Shown piece after piece: positions 1 through 11,592 of a DNA stretch of 64,000 nt. Under the pieces are notes generated by a model that saw nothing but the letters and a program-made list of their open reading frames with translations, had not been told where the DNA came from and did not search any database. A program made the position numbers and the translations under genes. How positions within the stretch are numbered: the first letter of the stretch is position 1; every line of letters starts with the position of its first letter. The stretch is from NCBI RefSeq assembly GCF_029784135.1, contig NC_073746.1, forward strand, positions 149,495,056-149,559,055, written 5' to 3'. The DNA is from Toxorhynchites rutilus septentrionalis (taxonomy: Eukaryota > Arthropoda > Insecta > Diptera > Culicidae).

Positions 1-1544
1 ACAATGATGATGACAATTAATTAATTTGACACACATGAGTGAAATAATGTCCCTTCCGATATAGAATTCAATTTGAAAATCGATAGTTCTCATTTCAGTC
101 CATAATGAGCAGTGGTTTCGATATGCTGTTGATGGAAAAGGGAATAACAGGAATTAGTTCAATTAATTAACCAACACTTGAGCTTTGTGTTGGCATTAAA
201 CTGAGTTTGTACATCATCAATTTTGTTGTTGTTCCGGAATGTTTGAATCGGAACCACAACATGGCCAAACGTGGTCCGTTTTTTTTTCGTTCTACGTTTG
301 CAAGAAAACCACATGCCGCAATAACACTGCTTTTTTCGGGTTCCCTTGGTATGTATGTGTGCATGGTAGCGATGTTTGGTGTGAAACTTTCATCGCCTTT
401 TTGTCGGTTAGTTGTTCAAATTGTTGTGTTTGGCAAAACCTTCATTCGGATTTTTTTTATTTCTTTTTGTTTTCAGTGTATTCGCCTAGTACAGAATTGC
501 TTCGTTCGTGTCCATTTTCCGGGTGCTCTTGCAACCAGACCTCTGTTAATTAATTGTTACGGGTTGTGTTCGGGTGACCATATCACCGAAATCGGTGCCT
601 TTTTGTGGTGATTTTAACAGCACTATTCGTACCAAATTTCTAGGGTAAATGAGTGCTATTTTCTCGCTGATGTGGTGTTTTCGCTTTGGTCGATAAAAAT
701 TGTAGTGTTTTCGTTGAAAAGTTTATATCGTTCCTAATCACGTAAGCCTCTTGAAAATTGTTGCGGTTAGCTTATGGTGCACTCATATCAGCATCATGAC
801 AACGCTGTTATGTGTTGGGAACATCTGTACACATATATTTGAAGGATATCGCTCGTATAGTAAGAACTACACTATTTTTCTGTTTTAGCATTCTACTTTT
901 TACTTATGGAAAGTTAATTGAAATAAATAAGTGCTAGAAAGTCTTTCATGGACCAATCAGTGAAGCATTATTTTTTTTATGGAATCATTAGGAGGTACCG
1001 AAGTTCAGCAAGATCTGAGCGAGTGATTAACACTCCTATACTCGCGTGTAGGTCTGTGAGACCAAGAAATCAATAATTCGTTCATTTCTCAGAAAATATC
1101 AACACTACGACTTTGCGATTCTCTCTAGTTTCGTTATTCGTCGTTCGTCATCATTTAGCGTATCCCATGTGTTGGTACGAGAGGGACGTGTGTCGCTTTT
1201 TTAACACTTTCGGTCTGAGACACCGACGGGAGTATAGGAGTTACTTTTTTGGACAAGTGACTTTTTTCTAATTTTAGAATATTGTTCAATGAAATGTATA
1301 AATTAGTGTTAGTGGCGTGGAATATTTATTGAATATAATGCATAAGATCATTACCGGACTATTCTTATTTGATTTTAGTCCTTTTTGTCACCGGATTGAA
1401 CGGATTCATATATTATTCATTGATATATTCATACGTGCAAAAGGTCATACATATACACACTTGTGAAAGAAATGCACTTGTGGAAGAATTGTAAACAGTA
1501 AACTATAAACTAATCGGTGACTTATGGTTATTTTTTACAGTTAC
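1..1544. other. unassigned AT-rich DNA
   Basis: No gene or repeat family was recognised here. Short open frames at 167-611 are low-complexity, overlap on both strands and have no recognisable domain, so I treat them as chance. This may be intron or intergenic DNA upstream of the TSR/PLAC gene. Confidence 0.4.
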
Positions 1545-1549
1545 AGGTA

Positions 1550-2515
1550 GGGATTGTTAAACGATTTTACCGTTACCGGTTTTACCGGTAATACCGAGTA
1601 ATTTTCCAATACCGAATTACCGGTAATTTTACAATCAAAAACCGGGAATTTCGGTAATTTCTATTTTTACCCCATAAATAATATATGCCTTTATGCCGCT
1701 TTGAAATATTTCTCGAAAATCAAATAAGATCGAAAAAACACAACTGGCAGTGTTGCGTCGGTTTTACGACCTTCGAACTTTAATTCAAAAATCATTCCTC
1801 GATTTGTAAACGAAACACAAGATAAGTTTCAACGATGAAGAACTGACAGCGATAAAGAATTTGGTTGATGCTTTCGAACCAGTTCTGGTCGCTGTTGAAC
1901 TGCTATTGCGGAAGAAACACACCCTTTATGAAACTGACGTCAGATTGCAATTTATACTAAAACAGTTATCGGAGCAACCATCAACAATTTCGAGACAGCT
2001 GCTTGAAGCCCTGATTGGAAGGATTGCAGAAAGACGTTTCGTATATGCAGATTTGTTCCCTATATGAATAATCATTCCGCTCGTGCTCGTGACACAATTA
2101 ATGATGACTTTGGCGTATTCTATCAAACGGCACGGACTGCATTGATCAATTGTTCCTGACTTGATCAAATTTGACGATGATGGTATTGATTCAGTGAACA
2201 ACATGAGGCAAAGAATCCACTGGACGATGCGACACCTGCAGAACAATTGAGTATCAAGGAAAAACTTGAACGACGATTGCAACAATCAAAGGTATCAACT
2301 TCCAGCCCAAGCTCAACGTCTTCAAACGGAATAATGAACAACCTCGGACAAGAGTTTTCGTACAGAGGGCATCAGAGGCAAATACATGACAATGATATTC
2401 CATGCTCTTCGTACTGTAAGCCCACCATCATTGGACTCTGAACGTGCGTTTTCCTCTTGTTAATGTTAATGAGATCCGATCTAGACTAGAAGACGACAAA
2501 AATAACATTCTCTGA
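1550..2515 (+). mobile_element. hAT transposase relic
   Basis: The left part (1560-1660) is built from repeated ACCGGTAA/TTACCGGT motifs, as in subterminal repeats. From about 1830 broken reading frames resemble the C-terminal half of a hAT transposase: an aspartate/glutamate-rich helical stretch around 1830-2066, then after stops and frameshifts the dimerisation-region signature near 2400-2510. That signature reads S-P-P-S-L-D-S-E-R-A-F-S and then, in another frame, R-S-R-L-E-D-D-K-N-N-I-L. hAT transposases act in the nucleus in cut-and-paste transposition; this copy cannot encode one because it has several stops and frameshifts. Exact ends were not identified. Confidence 0.6.
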
Positions 2516-3832
2516 GTCCTTAGTTAGTTAGCAAAAACTAATCATCATAAGTAAAAGCCGTTTTTTCAAGAAAACGGTTTATATTAATCCATTAACGACC
2601 AAGCTGTAAAAAATATTTTTTGACGAAAGCCATTGTTGTATTTTTGATTATTAACGCTAAAGGAACTCCAATGTTCAAGAATTATGTTTTTCCCATCTTC
2701 CATTTCCGGGAAATGGATGTTCGAAAAATCGAACATTGGCCGAAACCCGCACTTTTTTTGCAAGTACAAACATACTGCGAACTAAAAGTCACTTCAATTA
2801 GCAAATATACGGTATTCATAAATGCATCAATTTTGGATTCCCGGAAGAACAAGAACAGGAGAATGGAGGTCTTTAAGTATAAATCCAAATCAATCCACCT
2901 AAGGTGAGATGTGGCATTTCTTATTTCATGTAATTTTAACTTATATTTTTCTTTCAAACGAAAGCATATGCTGTTATTTTTGTTGTTAACTGTGGAGAAA
3001 TGTCAATGCTTAGAAACTAGTCTCTCCAATTATCCATTTCCCGAAAAAATCGAACATTTTCCAAAACCTGCAAAGTACCAGAGTACTGCTAAAAAACAAT
3101 GGCATAGAGGGTTGGGAGGTTATTATTCGGTCCGGCGGAATATTCACACAAACAATCTCATTAGAATCCTCGTTACACGTACTGATCATTTCCTCCAACT
3201 CCTCCACAAAAGAAATTCTACGAAATTCTATTCTAATTCTTGTTTTCTAAAGCAAACAAATCAAAATGCGCAGCGGAGGTTGGACGTATTGATGTTGATT
3301 CAGCAGAAAAAAAAGTTCGTTATGGCCAACGTTCGATTTTTCGAACACTCAATTTGCCCGGCTGTTATTTTCCTGTATGCGGCTCAATCGAATGATTTTC
3401 GCTCTATATCACAATGTATGTTCTTTTATCAAAGCAATACTGTAGAAAACTTCACATATTTTTGTATTTTATTGGGGTTTTTAATTGTAATTGAAAACAC
3501 ATTCCAAACATACTTGCTTTAAATCGAATTTATTATCCAATAAAGTTACTCAAAATTGAATGAAATCGATATAAGTGGTGAAATCGATATAAGAGTCACC
3601 CTTCAGTTGCTGAAGTCGCGTTTCTGTCAAATCAAACAATAAAACAAAACCGATCAGCAAACTGGAAACAGTCCATGTAAAATTTCTCTATTAAAATTTA
3701 ATTGTTTTAGTCGGAAAATAAAATTTGATTCCTTTTGTGAATATATTCATCCTGTCATCATCTTGTTTTGTCAGCGAACGGTTTTGTTGGTTATGGATGC
3801 TCAAAATTTGCGTTTTGAAATTTCAAGTCCAT
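2516..3832. other. unassigned DNA with diffuse internal repeats
   Basis: Sequences around 2696-2760, 3030-3080 and 3325-3360 share a degenerate motif, TCCATTTCC followed by CGAAAAAATCGAACATT. An old repeat with palindromic subunits may therefore lie here. The longest open frame (2911-3522, + strand) has no recognisable domain and probably is not coding. Confidence 0.3.
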
Positions 3833-4385
3833 TCGGGGTAAAACCGACCTCGGTGTGTATCTCACCGACAGGAAAACTGCGCCCTTTTTTGTAGATGCCC
3901 TATGTTTATGTTTTAAAGAGAAAACGACAGAACCACACTGACATTCAGATAGGAACAGCCAAAGCCAACATTGAGTAGGGCATGTCAACAAAAATGGCTG
4001 CTAGAGCTCATGGTATCCCTCATTCAACGCTCATCGACCACATCTCCGGTGGATGCTCAGGCAAGCTAGGATTGAAGCCCCCGTGTTTACTCCTGACCAG
4101 GAGCAGGAGTTTGTCATCCACTTGCTCGATCTTAACAACTGTTTTTATGAGGTCCTTATTACCGATATCCGTCATCTGGTTTTTGAATTGCCAAAAAAAA
4201 CAACTTGAAACAACCTTTCAATACGAAAAAAGATAATTGCTGGCTGAGATTTCTGAACCGGAATCCGATCCATTCGTTCCGCAAACCTTCTTCAGCTTTA
4301 GCTTCAAGGTGTCGGTTTTACCCTGACAGGGTTTATCCGCACTCCCATTTGTTTTACCCGCACTACAATTTGTTTTACCTAAATT
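3833..4385 (+). mobile_element. pogo/Tigger-like element relic
   Basis: Between 3980 and 4290 the + strand encodes, across at least two frames, a CENP-B/pogo-type helix-turn-helix region. Visible pieces are MAARAHGIPHSTLIDHISGG, then in another frame F-T-P-D-Q-E-Q-E-F-V-I-H-L-L-D-L, and then W-L-R-F-L-N-R-N-P. Motifs of the type GGGTAAAACCGACC (3836-3850) and GGTCGGTTTTACCC-like (about 4310-4325) lie on both sides in inverted orientation, as expected for terminal inverted repeats. The DDE catalytic domain is missing, so this is a deleted, non-coding remnant. A related minus-strand copy lies at 24158-26020. Confidence 0.65.
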
Positions 4386-4519
4386 TGAAAACTATTTTTA
4401 TATTCTTTCGAAATTCTTGTTCTACCTTATAAATGATCAACAGATTGTGCGGAACGGTTCATGAAAAGTTTTAGTGAAGTTCTGTAACGATTTGAAGTCA
4501 ATGCAACATGGGATTTTTG

Positions 4520-4640
4520 TTATATTTTGACATGCTACAACTCTACTGAAATACAGGGTTATTCAAAAGTCGTGAAACTCTTCAAACATATGGTGACTAT
4601 CGATACGGCATCAATAATCAATAGTTATACTACGAAACAA
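4520..4640. mobile_element. fragment of the GGGGCAAAGTGGTCA MITE family
   Basis: The stretch matches the reverse complement of 57100-57205 and the direct sequence of 63905-64000. Shared order: TTTTGACATGC, ACTGAA.TACAGGGT, TTCTTCAAACATA.GGTGACTATC. It lacks the GC-rich family termini, so only an internal part remains. Confidence 0.6.
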
Positions 4641-4894
4641 GTAAGTGACAAGTTTACCCCTAATGGCCACTTAACTCTCACTATCACTACTGTTCTTTTC
4701 ATTAAATCAAGTTGGAATCAATTTGTTCGGCAGCTCGATTTTGTCGGTTTCACTGAGAAGGATCGTAATTCACCGTTGTCTACTATTCTAGGATTGGGCG
4801 ATCTTTAGGAATAGATCGATCTTGATTCGCTGATTGAATCGGTACCGAAGAATCGATCTTTGCTGGAACGATCTTTGAAAACTCGAATGCCTTT

Positions 4895-7237
4895 ACTTAC
4901 TTGTGGAATCAGTACATTGAAGAAGGAAATGACTCTTTTTTCTTACCTGAGCGAATTGTTTCGCAGAGTGAAGTAGCCATTGTTGATGGTTTTTCGACGT
5001 TTGGATTGATGCAAGTGTGTGATACACCGAACCAAAACAATACATATTTGGATCTTGTATTCACCACTGACACCGAAACCTGTCATGTTGCTGTGACGGA
5101 CCCGATTATTGGGTATGAAATTCACCACTTTGCTGTGCATATGACGATTGCGGTTGCTACACTGCGCGAAATAGAAGTTGGGAAGTCCAGAAAGTACTTA
5201 AATCTTAACCTAATGGATGTGGCGCTGGATAAGGAGGCACTAAGGAATGTTTCGTGGAACGATATTTTCATATCTTCAGATGACTTTGAACGTGATGAGG
5301 AGACACATAAGCAACACGCCGCATCAATGTTCGAATATCTTAACTCACTTCTACGACTGTATGCAACAGTACAGACTTCAACGTTATGTCGTTGTATTTC
5401 GTATTGTTCACCGTTTTCGCAAGGTTTGCCTCTTTCTACAGGGACCGCTCGAGATCGACAACCCCGTACCCGGAATGGTTTTCATCGGCTATCATTCATG
5501 TTCTCAAAGAGAAACGCAAAGCGCTAAAACTGCAAAAAAATCTACCCCGGAAAATGTTGCCTCTTACAAACAGTTATTGCGATCGTTCAAAGTGTTACAC
5601 AGGGAAGCGTATCAAGTATACATCAATGGTATCCAGAATGGGATAAAGGAAAATCCGAAATCTTTTTGGAAGTTTGTGAATAGCAGACGAAAGAACAGCG
5701 GAATTCCGGAGGTTATAACCTATGGTAACTGATATTCGACTTGCGGACAGGAGACAGTCGAGCTCTTTGCGGAATACTTCAAGAGCGTTTATCAGGACTA
5801 CAACCCAAGTACAGTCAACAATTCAATCTTCATTGTTGGAGTTATCGCATCGGGAAGTGAAACAACGGGTCTAGACTCGGGTAAGTCAGCAGGACTAGAC
5901 GGACTCCCCGCAAAATATTTGAAGGAATTCAAGGATGAACTTGTTGAACCCCTGACTACCTTATTCAATTCTTCACTTTCGTCCGGTTACTTCCCGCCGT
6001 TGTGGAAAATTTTCCATATTAAATACTCCAATCCATAAGAAGGGCTCTCGCTCGAATGCTGAAAACTACCGAGGCGTTGCAATCCAGTCTGCGATGCCAA
6101 AATTATTCGAGCGGTTTGTTTATTCCCACCTTTACGAACATATTGCCGACCGTGTTTCACCAACACAGCATGGTTTCTTGAAAGGAAAGTCAGTTGTCAC
6201 GAACCTATGCGAGTTTTGCTCTACCGTCACGGACAGTATATCCAAAGGGTATCAGGTGGACTGTATTTATACAGATATGAGCAAGGCTTTCGATGTGGTA
6301 GGGATAAACAGCATAATGCGCGCAGTGGCTGATTTCGGCATTCACGGTAAAATGTTTGAATGGATTAGGACGTATCTGGAGAGCAGAACGCAATATGTGA
6401 AAGTACACAACAATTCATCTAGGTCATTTGGTTTCCACTCAGGAGTTCCACAAGGAAGTCATTTGGGGCCTAACCTGTTTGTCATGGTCATGAATAGTCT
6501 TCCATCATTTTTGACCAACGTGACTTAGGCGTGACGATGGATCGATCTCTTTCGTTCAATTGCCACATAGAGCGAATCGTCAAAAAAGCGCTGAAACTAT
6601 TTGCACTCACTCGTCGATTCGGGCAGGACTTTACCGATCCGCACGCAATCCTTAAAATTTACACCTGCCTTGTACGATCCAAACTCGATTTCGCGAGTGT
6701 GGTGTGGCAACCGCAGTACGATCTACATATTCAAAAGCTTTAAAATGTTGAAAAGAAGTTCTTGAAATTTGCGCTAAGAAATCGGGGATGGAGAGAAGAA
6801 CCCCGGCCACAATATAAAGATCTCTGCTGTTTGGTAGATCTGGATACCATCAGCAGCAGGCACAAAATTGCAGACATAACTTTTTTTTTGCAACGAACTG
6901 AAGAGACGGATCAAAAACTCGCGTCTCTACGACAGTATTCATTTTAACACCAGCCCCGTTTCTCTTCGTCGACGCAGGTTGTTTGACCCACCCCTGAGAA
7001 ACAGAAATTACACCCAGCATGAACCGACAGCCAGAATTATGCGTGAGTTCAACCTGCTACAAAATGTTTCTGTAAATATGACATCAAAAGAAATTCGAAG
7101 AAGATTAAGATCATATTTAAGAGAGCAACTGAATGTATAAGTTTTAAGTTTGTATTTTTTATGTTTCCTGTATTCATGTTTAATTTTAAGAAGGCTAACG
7201 GGCTTACAGCCTATAGTCCAAATAAACAAATCAAATC
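4895..7237 (+). mobile_element. non-LTR retrotransposon, Jockey/CR1-like, 5'-truncated
   Basis: This copy carries the C-terminal end of an APE endonuclease, a reverse transcriptase and a C-terminal region in one direction. It ends in an AT-rich tail (AATAAACAAATCAAATC, about 7220-7237), the usual layout of a 5'-truncated LINE copied by target-primed reverse transcription. No long poly(A) and no clear target-site duplication was found. See the pseudogene entry for coding content. Confidence 0.85.
4901..6947 (+). pseudogene. Jockey/CR1-like ORF2 (endonuclease C-terminus plus reverse transcriptase), broken
   Basis: 4901-5200 encodes the end of an endonuclease domain (F-G-L-M-Q-V-C-D-T-P, T-Y-L-D-L-V-F-T). 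5540-5732 encodes the linker into the reverse transcriptase (S-F-W-K-F-V-N-S-R). From 5870 RT motifs follow: SAGLDGLPAKYLKEF, then 6094-6528 with the finger/palm pattern D-M-S-K-A-F-D-V-V and S-G-V-P-Q-G-S-H-L-G-P. Directly after the last motif, at about 6520, the sequence jumps from L-P-S-F-L-T-N-V-T to L-G-V-T-M-D-R-S-L-S-F. The segment that should hold the catalytic (Y/F)ADD box is deleted. Stops and frameshifts at about 5527, 5730, 6030, 6528 and 6741 separate the pieces. The copy cannot be active. Confidence 0.85.
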
Positions 7238-9498
7238 AGACTTGTTCTATATAAGTTTTGTCTTTTCTTTAAACATGGAATAAACATTTCAAATTTCTAT
7301 TCAAACATCAAAGGCATTTCATTATGATTCTCAGAATGAAGGTTACAAAAAAAAACCAGAAGGCCCAGAAAAAATGTATTTCCAGGGTATTCATCTTGAA
7401 CCGTCATGGAATCAATTAATATTATTATAAATTCAACAACTGATATTCATCCAGAACACCGCCGACAATAATCACAATTGTCACTGTCAGCCAAGTGAAT
7501 GTGATGATGTAAATATAACTTGTGACCACTTGAGGCTGCGAGCTCAACCTACCTTTTACCGAACTGTGCTCCTCCTGTTGAGCGATTTGAGATCGATGAC
7601 GACGTGGTGTTCCGAGCAGCGATCGAATTCACTCTCTAACTGCGCATTAAATTCTTCCTTATAGTTCTAGGTACATCCTAGATGGGAGCTATGAGCACTG
7701 ACGATGCTAAAGTTGAAGAATTATTTCTACGTCTTCTCCATCACAATGAAGATTGTTCCCAGCCTGATTTTGGAATTGGTCATAAACATGAAATATGGCA
7801 TTTTCGGTAGCCACCTCATATGATGAAAAATTTAAAAATATATCAAAAAGGGTTGCGACAGAGTCGGTCATTTTTGATCAAATGTTGAATCAATTGACTG
7901 AATTCGCATAAAATTATTGTTAGACCCGCAATGTAGGTAATTGCTCACACAACACAGATTTATAAAATTCTAGAATGACAATGTCAAGATTTCTTTCCAC
8001 AATTGCAATATACGCATGAAAAAAGTTTGGTTTTACATTACATGCAACACGTGTACAAAAAATGTACCACAAAACAAATCATACTTAAGGAGGGCCCTCG
8101 GTCTGGAAGGACGAAAAAAATCCGTTTTATTGCATTTTTGGTTAGCTCATGCCCTCAGAAATGTCTTGGGAAGCTTATGTCTTAAAAGAATTCGATTTTT
8201 TAAACGCGTTTTTCTCGAAACCATGTTTTTTTCAGCTGGTGGTATCGATATCGATATCAGCTGGTGGTATCGATATCTCAGGAATGTTTCATTAGCATGT
8301 AAAAATGAATTATCTAAAGAGTTACATAGCCGTTTATTTGATATCTCATTCTTCCAATTTTTATGAGTTTCTTAACAGCTCATAAACTATAGCTCATCCA
8401 TAACAAAATTGGCCGTAATTTTGGCAATTTTTCGAATTTTCAAAAACCCCTATGTTTTGCTTTATGTATTGCCCTAATGTTGCAAACTGATACCACCAGC
8501 ATGGCACCGATTTTCAGACAACTTCTACGCATTCAGCTGTCAACAGCGTAATATTCATTGTTCATGCATTCAAAAAATGTAAAATAAATCTTCAAATATA
8601 CCTTAAACGATAACCAAAATACCCGAACGCTTCACTTTATTCCTAACATCCGAAAACATTCGTGATTCGTGATTCATTATTTTTCGACCATCCAGACAGA
8701 GGTCTCCCCATAAATGTTATCAAAAGAAACAACCAACATTATCAATGCAGCATGCTAGAAAGCCCTAAGGAATCTTCTATTAGCTATTGTATGCTTCTAT
8801 TTGTTTGTAATTTATCGGACATGCAAAAAACACAAACACGATATTATACCTCGTATTTTTTACCCCATCTTTTTATTGCATTGTACTCCGTTATCTCACC
8901 ACCTCACCACCGATATAACCCTACAATGGACACAAATAGGTAATTTCTTCCAATTAAGTTTGATTTCATTCCCGCCAAAAAATCCCACTCCTGTGTTTCT
9001 GATACACAAATAACCATTATCACTATACCCGATCACGAGAAACAAATTACACTCATTTTCCGGTCGTTGCACAGTGTTTTGTTACCCATTCATCGCCTGT
9101 ATTCACATCGAAATATAATCCGGATATTCGTTGAAACCTACATAATTAGCACTCGAATTTAATCCGCCACGTCACAATTGTGTGATTTTGTAGAAGGACT
9201 AATCCGATGTGTATTTTATTCCATTTAAATAGAGAACATTCACTCACGGTAGCATTCAAAGTATTGAAAACTTCACACCACAATAAGAGCTTCTCACTAC
9301 ATTTCACATCCTTCTAGAAATACGGTGTTTTCGTGATGCACAGTTAAATTAGTTGTTTTATTATTCACCAATTTGACCTGGCCACGCCGTGTGCCCCCGT
9401 GTGTGTGTGTGTGTGTATGTGATTAATCCAACTCCAAGCGTGCATATACTCGATTCGATTCATTTTCCGATCCGTAGCCACCTTAATTAACAGTATCA
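7238..9498. other. mostly unassigned DNA upstream of the TSR/PLAC exon
   Basis: No recognised gene on the + strand. One minus-strand open frame at 7425-7628 is listed separately. A short tandem duplication of AGCTGGTGGTATCGATATC lies at 8235-8278. A (GT)n run lies at about 9400-9418. Frames at 8003-8366 and 8662-9013 have no recognisable domain. Confidence 0.35.
7425..7628 (-). CDS. possible unassigned exon with one membrane helix
   Basis: An open frame of about 63 codons on the minus strand starts after an in-frame TGA and ends at a TAA (7427-7425). It has no ATG at its head. It reads a basic and glutamine-rich segment, then a hydrophobic run of about 22 residues (I-I-T-F-T-W-L-T-V-T-I-V-I-I-V-G-G-V-L), then D-E-Y-Q and a short tail. 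An AG preceded by a weak pyrimidine tract lies just upstream on the minus strand, so it could be a terminal exon, but there is no clear polyadenylation signal. I do not recognise the family. It may be chance or a decayed element; no function is proposed. Confidence 0.2.
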   Translation of the reverse strand: MRSLLGTPRRHRSQIAQQEEHSSVKGRLSSQPQVVTSYIYIITFTWLTVTIVIIVGGVLDEYQLLNL

Positions 9499-9840
9499 AT
9501 GCGATTTTCTCGTTTCTTTCCTTTCGGCCTTGTTTTTGGCCTGCAGCTTCTTCTGTGGCCTTTTCAGACATTCACCAATTCTAAGGGTCATCAGCTCCTG
9601 ATGGAGCACGAGTACAGCTTTGCGGACTCGGAACGAGCGGAGAAGGATGAACCGGCAAGACCGTACAATGTTTATGAGCTTCTGAAATCGAGGGATGGGC
9701 CGCATGCGGATGCCAGGGTGAATGGCTCAGAATCGGATGACGAGCGAGCGACAATTGTGGAAAGGATTCAGCACGAATGGATGACAACACCGTGGTCCGA
9801 ATGTTCACAAACCTGTGGCAGCAACGGGAGCGGTTATCGG
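9499..9840 (+). CDS. TSR/PLAC gene, first visible exon
   Basis: The exon ends at GGTTATCGG|GTAAGA, phase 0. Two starts are possible. ATG 9499 gives a signal-peptide-like head (M-R-F-S-R-F-F-P-F-G-L-V-F-G-L-Q-L-L-L-W). Alternatively 9500-9546 is a splice acceptor: a pyrimidine-rich tract followed by GGCCTGCAG|CTTCTT, also phase 0, which would make this an internal exon. The same pyrimidine-rich bases serve both readings, so sequence alone does not decide. The rest is an acidic linker followed by the beginning of the first TSR. Confidence 0.75.
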
Positions 9841-11510
9841 GTAAGATATGATTGTGTGATGTGTCCTTGAGAAAGACTTCTGTAACAATTTACTATCTGC
9901 TTCAACGCTACAAAACAAAGAGAATGAGCACCGATTGAACCCTTTGTTTTATGTTAGAATTTGCAAGATCGCGTTTTTCTCCGCATCAGAAGATTCTTCT
10001 TTTTGACGTAGAACTACGTCTTTCATTAAGGGTGCCAAATCAGAAAACAGGTCACGTTTTTATGAAATAAAATAACGTTAATAACTATTTTTGTCGCGAA
10101 CGAATTTTGGCGATTTATATACCAAACGAATCGGAAATTCCCCAAGAATTTGATATGCTATACATTACAATCCCATAGTCTGTATATGGTTTAAATTGAT
10201 GAAAATTGGAAGCATTCCCATTTCCTCATACATTTGTCCTGTCCATTTGTGTGCTTTCCCGAACAGAGCTGTCAATAATGAGCAACTTATCGACGAGCAA
10301 CGAAGGAGAAATCGTAAGATGTAAATTCTCCGTGAACAAAGGAAAAGAAGAAGAACGAAGGGAATATTTGCCTAAAGCAAAAACAGTGGATCTCGCTGAG
10401 GCAAACTTTCATTCTTCGTGTTGAAATCGACTGAACAACATCGTTGCCGGACGAGCTGGACGGCGAGGGATCGAATGCCTTTCTCAAGGCAATGAGGGTG
10501 GAGTAATATGATGGCTAAATAAAGTTTTCCAAGGGTTAGAGACGCATGAACTGAAGAAGTTTAAAGTCTCAAGCAAGGAAGGAAGGCAAACTTTCAGTAT
10601 CTGTCTGTATTCAAAGCTTGGAATCAATATTAACAGAAAGGGCTTCTGTTGAAAAGAGCGCAAAACGGAGATAAGTGTGTGTATATTTAGTTGCTTCAAG
10701 CCATCGATATATGGATATTTGTGTGCGTACGTGCGTGCGGTTGGTGTTGCAAATTATGCAGTCGTAATGATAAATATAAACATGGAGGAGAGATAGCGGG
10801 AGGGAAATATTTACGCTGAATCTCTGCTGAGGCAAATATTCAGCATTTTTCCAAGCAGTTAACATTGTTTGTTTTCTGTCATCAATGCATTGAACTAACG
10901 CTATGGTGTTAAGGTTGTGCACCAAAAAATGTTTTCGGGAATATCAAGTAATTCAATAAGTTATATTAAGTTATTAATTTATTTGGGCTTGCGTGCCAGT
11001 CGCAAAACTGCTTTCAACTAGGATTGCATTTGCGCTAATCTTGATCATAATGAAGCAGTGCTACTCTTTTCGAGGTTGTTTAGATTAACAGATAGAGTTT
11101 ATTTCGTTTATTTCGTCACCAAGAAAGTAAATGTCGCTGTGGAAAATGTCGTTGTTCTGCGAGTACAGGAATGAATCATCAAACAATTATAGTCAAATGA
11201 TTATACAATTAAAAAAACATTTCAGGGCGACAAAACTGATAGAATGGGTATTTCAAAATTTTCGTTGCATTAGAAAATAATATCCGCAGTTATGAACAAG
11301 CGATCTGAATTAAACCACAGCCTAGTTCTACGTCAACAATGCGGTCGTGCCTTGAACACAACCTCCTATAATTTTTTGAATATATATCATCGAGTCTAAA
11401 ATTGTATATAATCGAATCACATACATCGTGTAATAATATCGACAACTATCATATTTATGTAAATGTTTTTCTATACATTGTGCATGTCACACGAAAAAAA
11501 AGTGTAAATT

Positions 11511-11592
<82 letters not shown>

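Noticed and set aside
207..611. 134-codon + strand frame as a gene or exon
   Set aside because: Phenylalanine/cysteine-rich translation of T-rich DNA, no homology recognised.
2911..3522. 203-codon + strand frame as a gene
   Set aside because: Low-complexity composition, no domain, no splice or promoter context, overlapping minus-strand frame of similar quality.
11402..11590. Tyrosine/isoleucine repeat protein across the TA tract
   Set aside because: Pure microsatellite translation; the same happens on both strands at 39451-39762.
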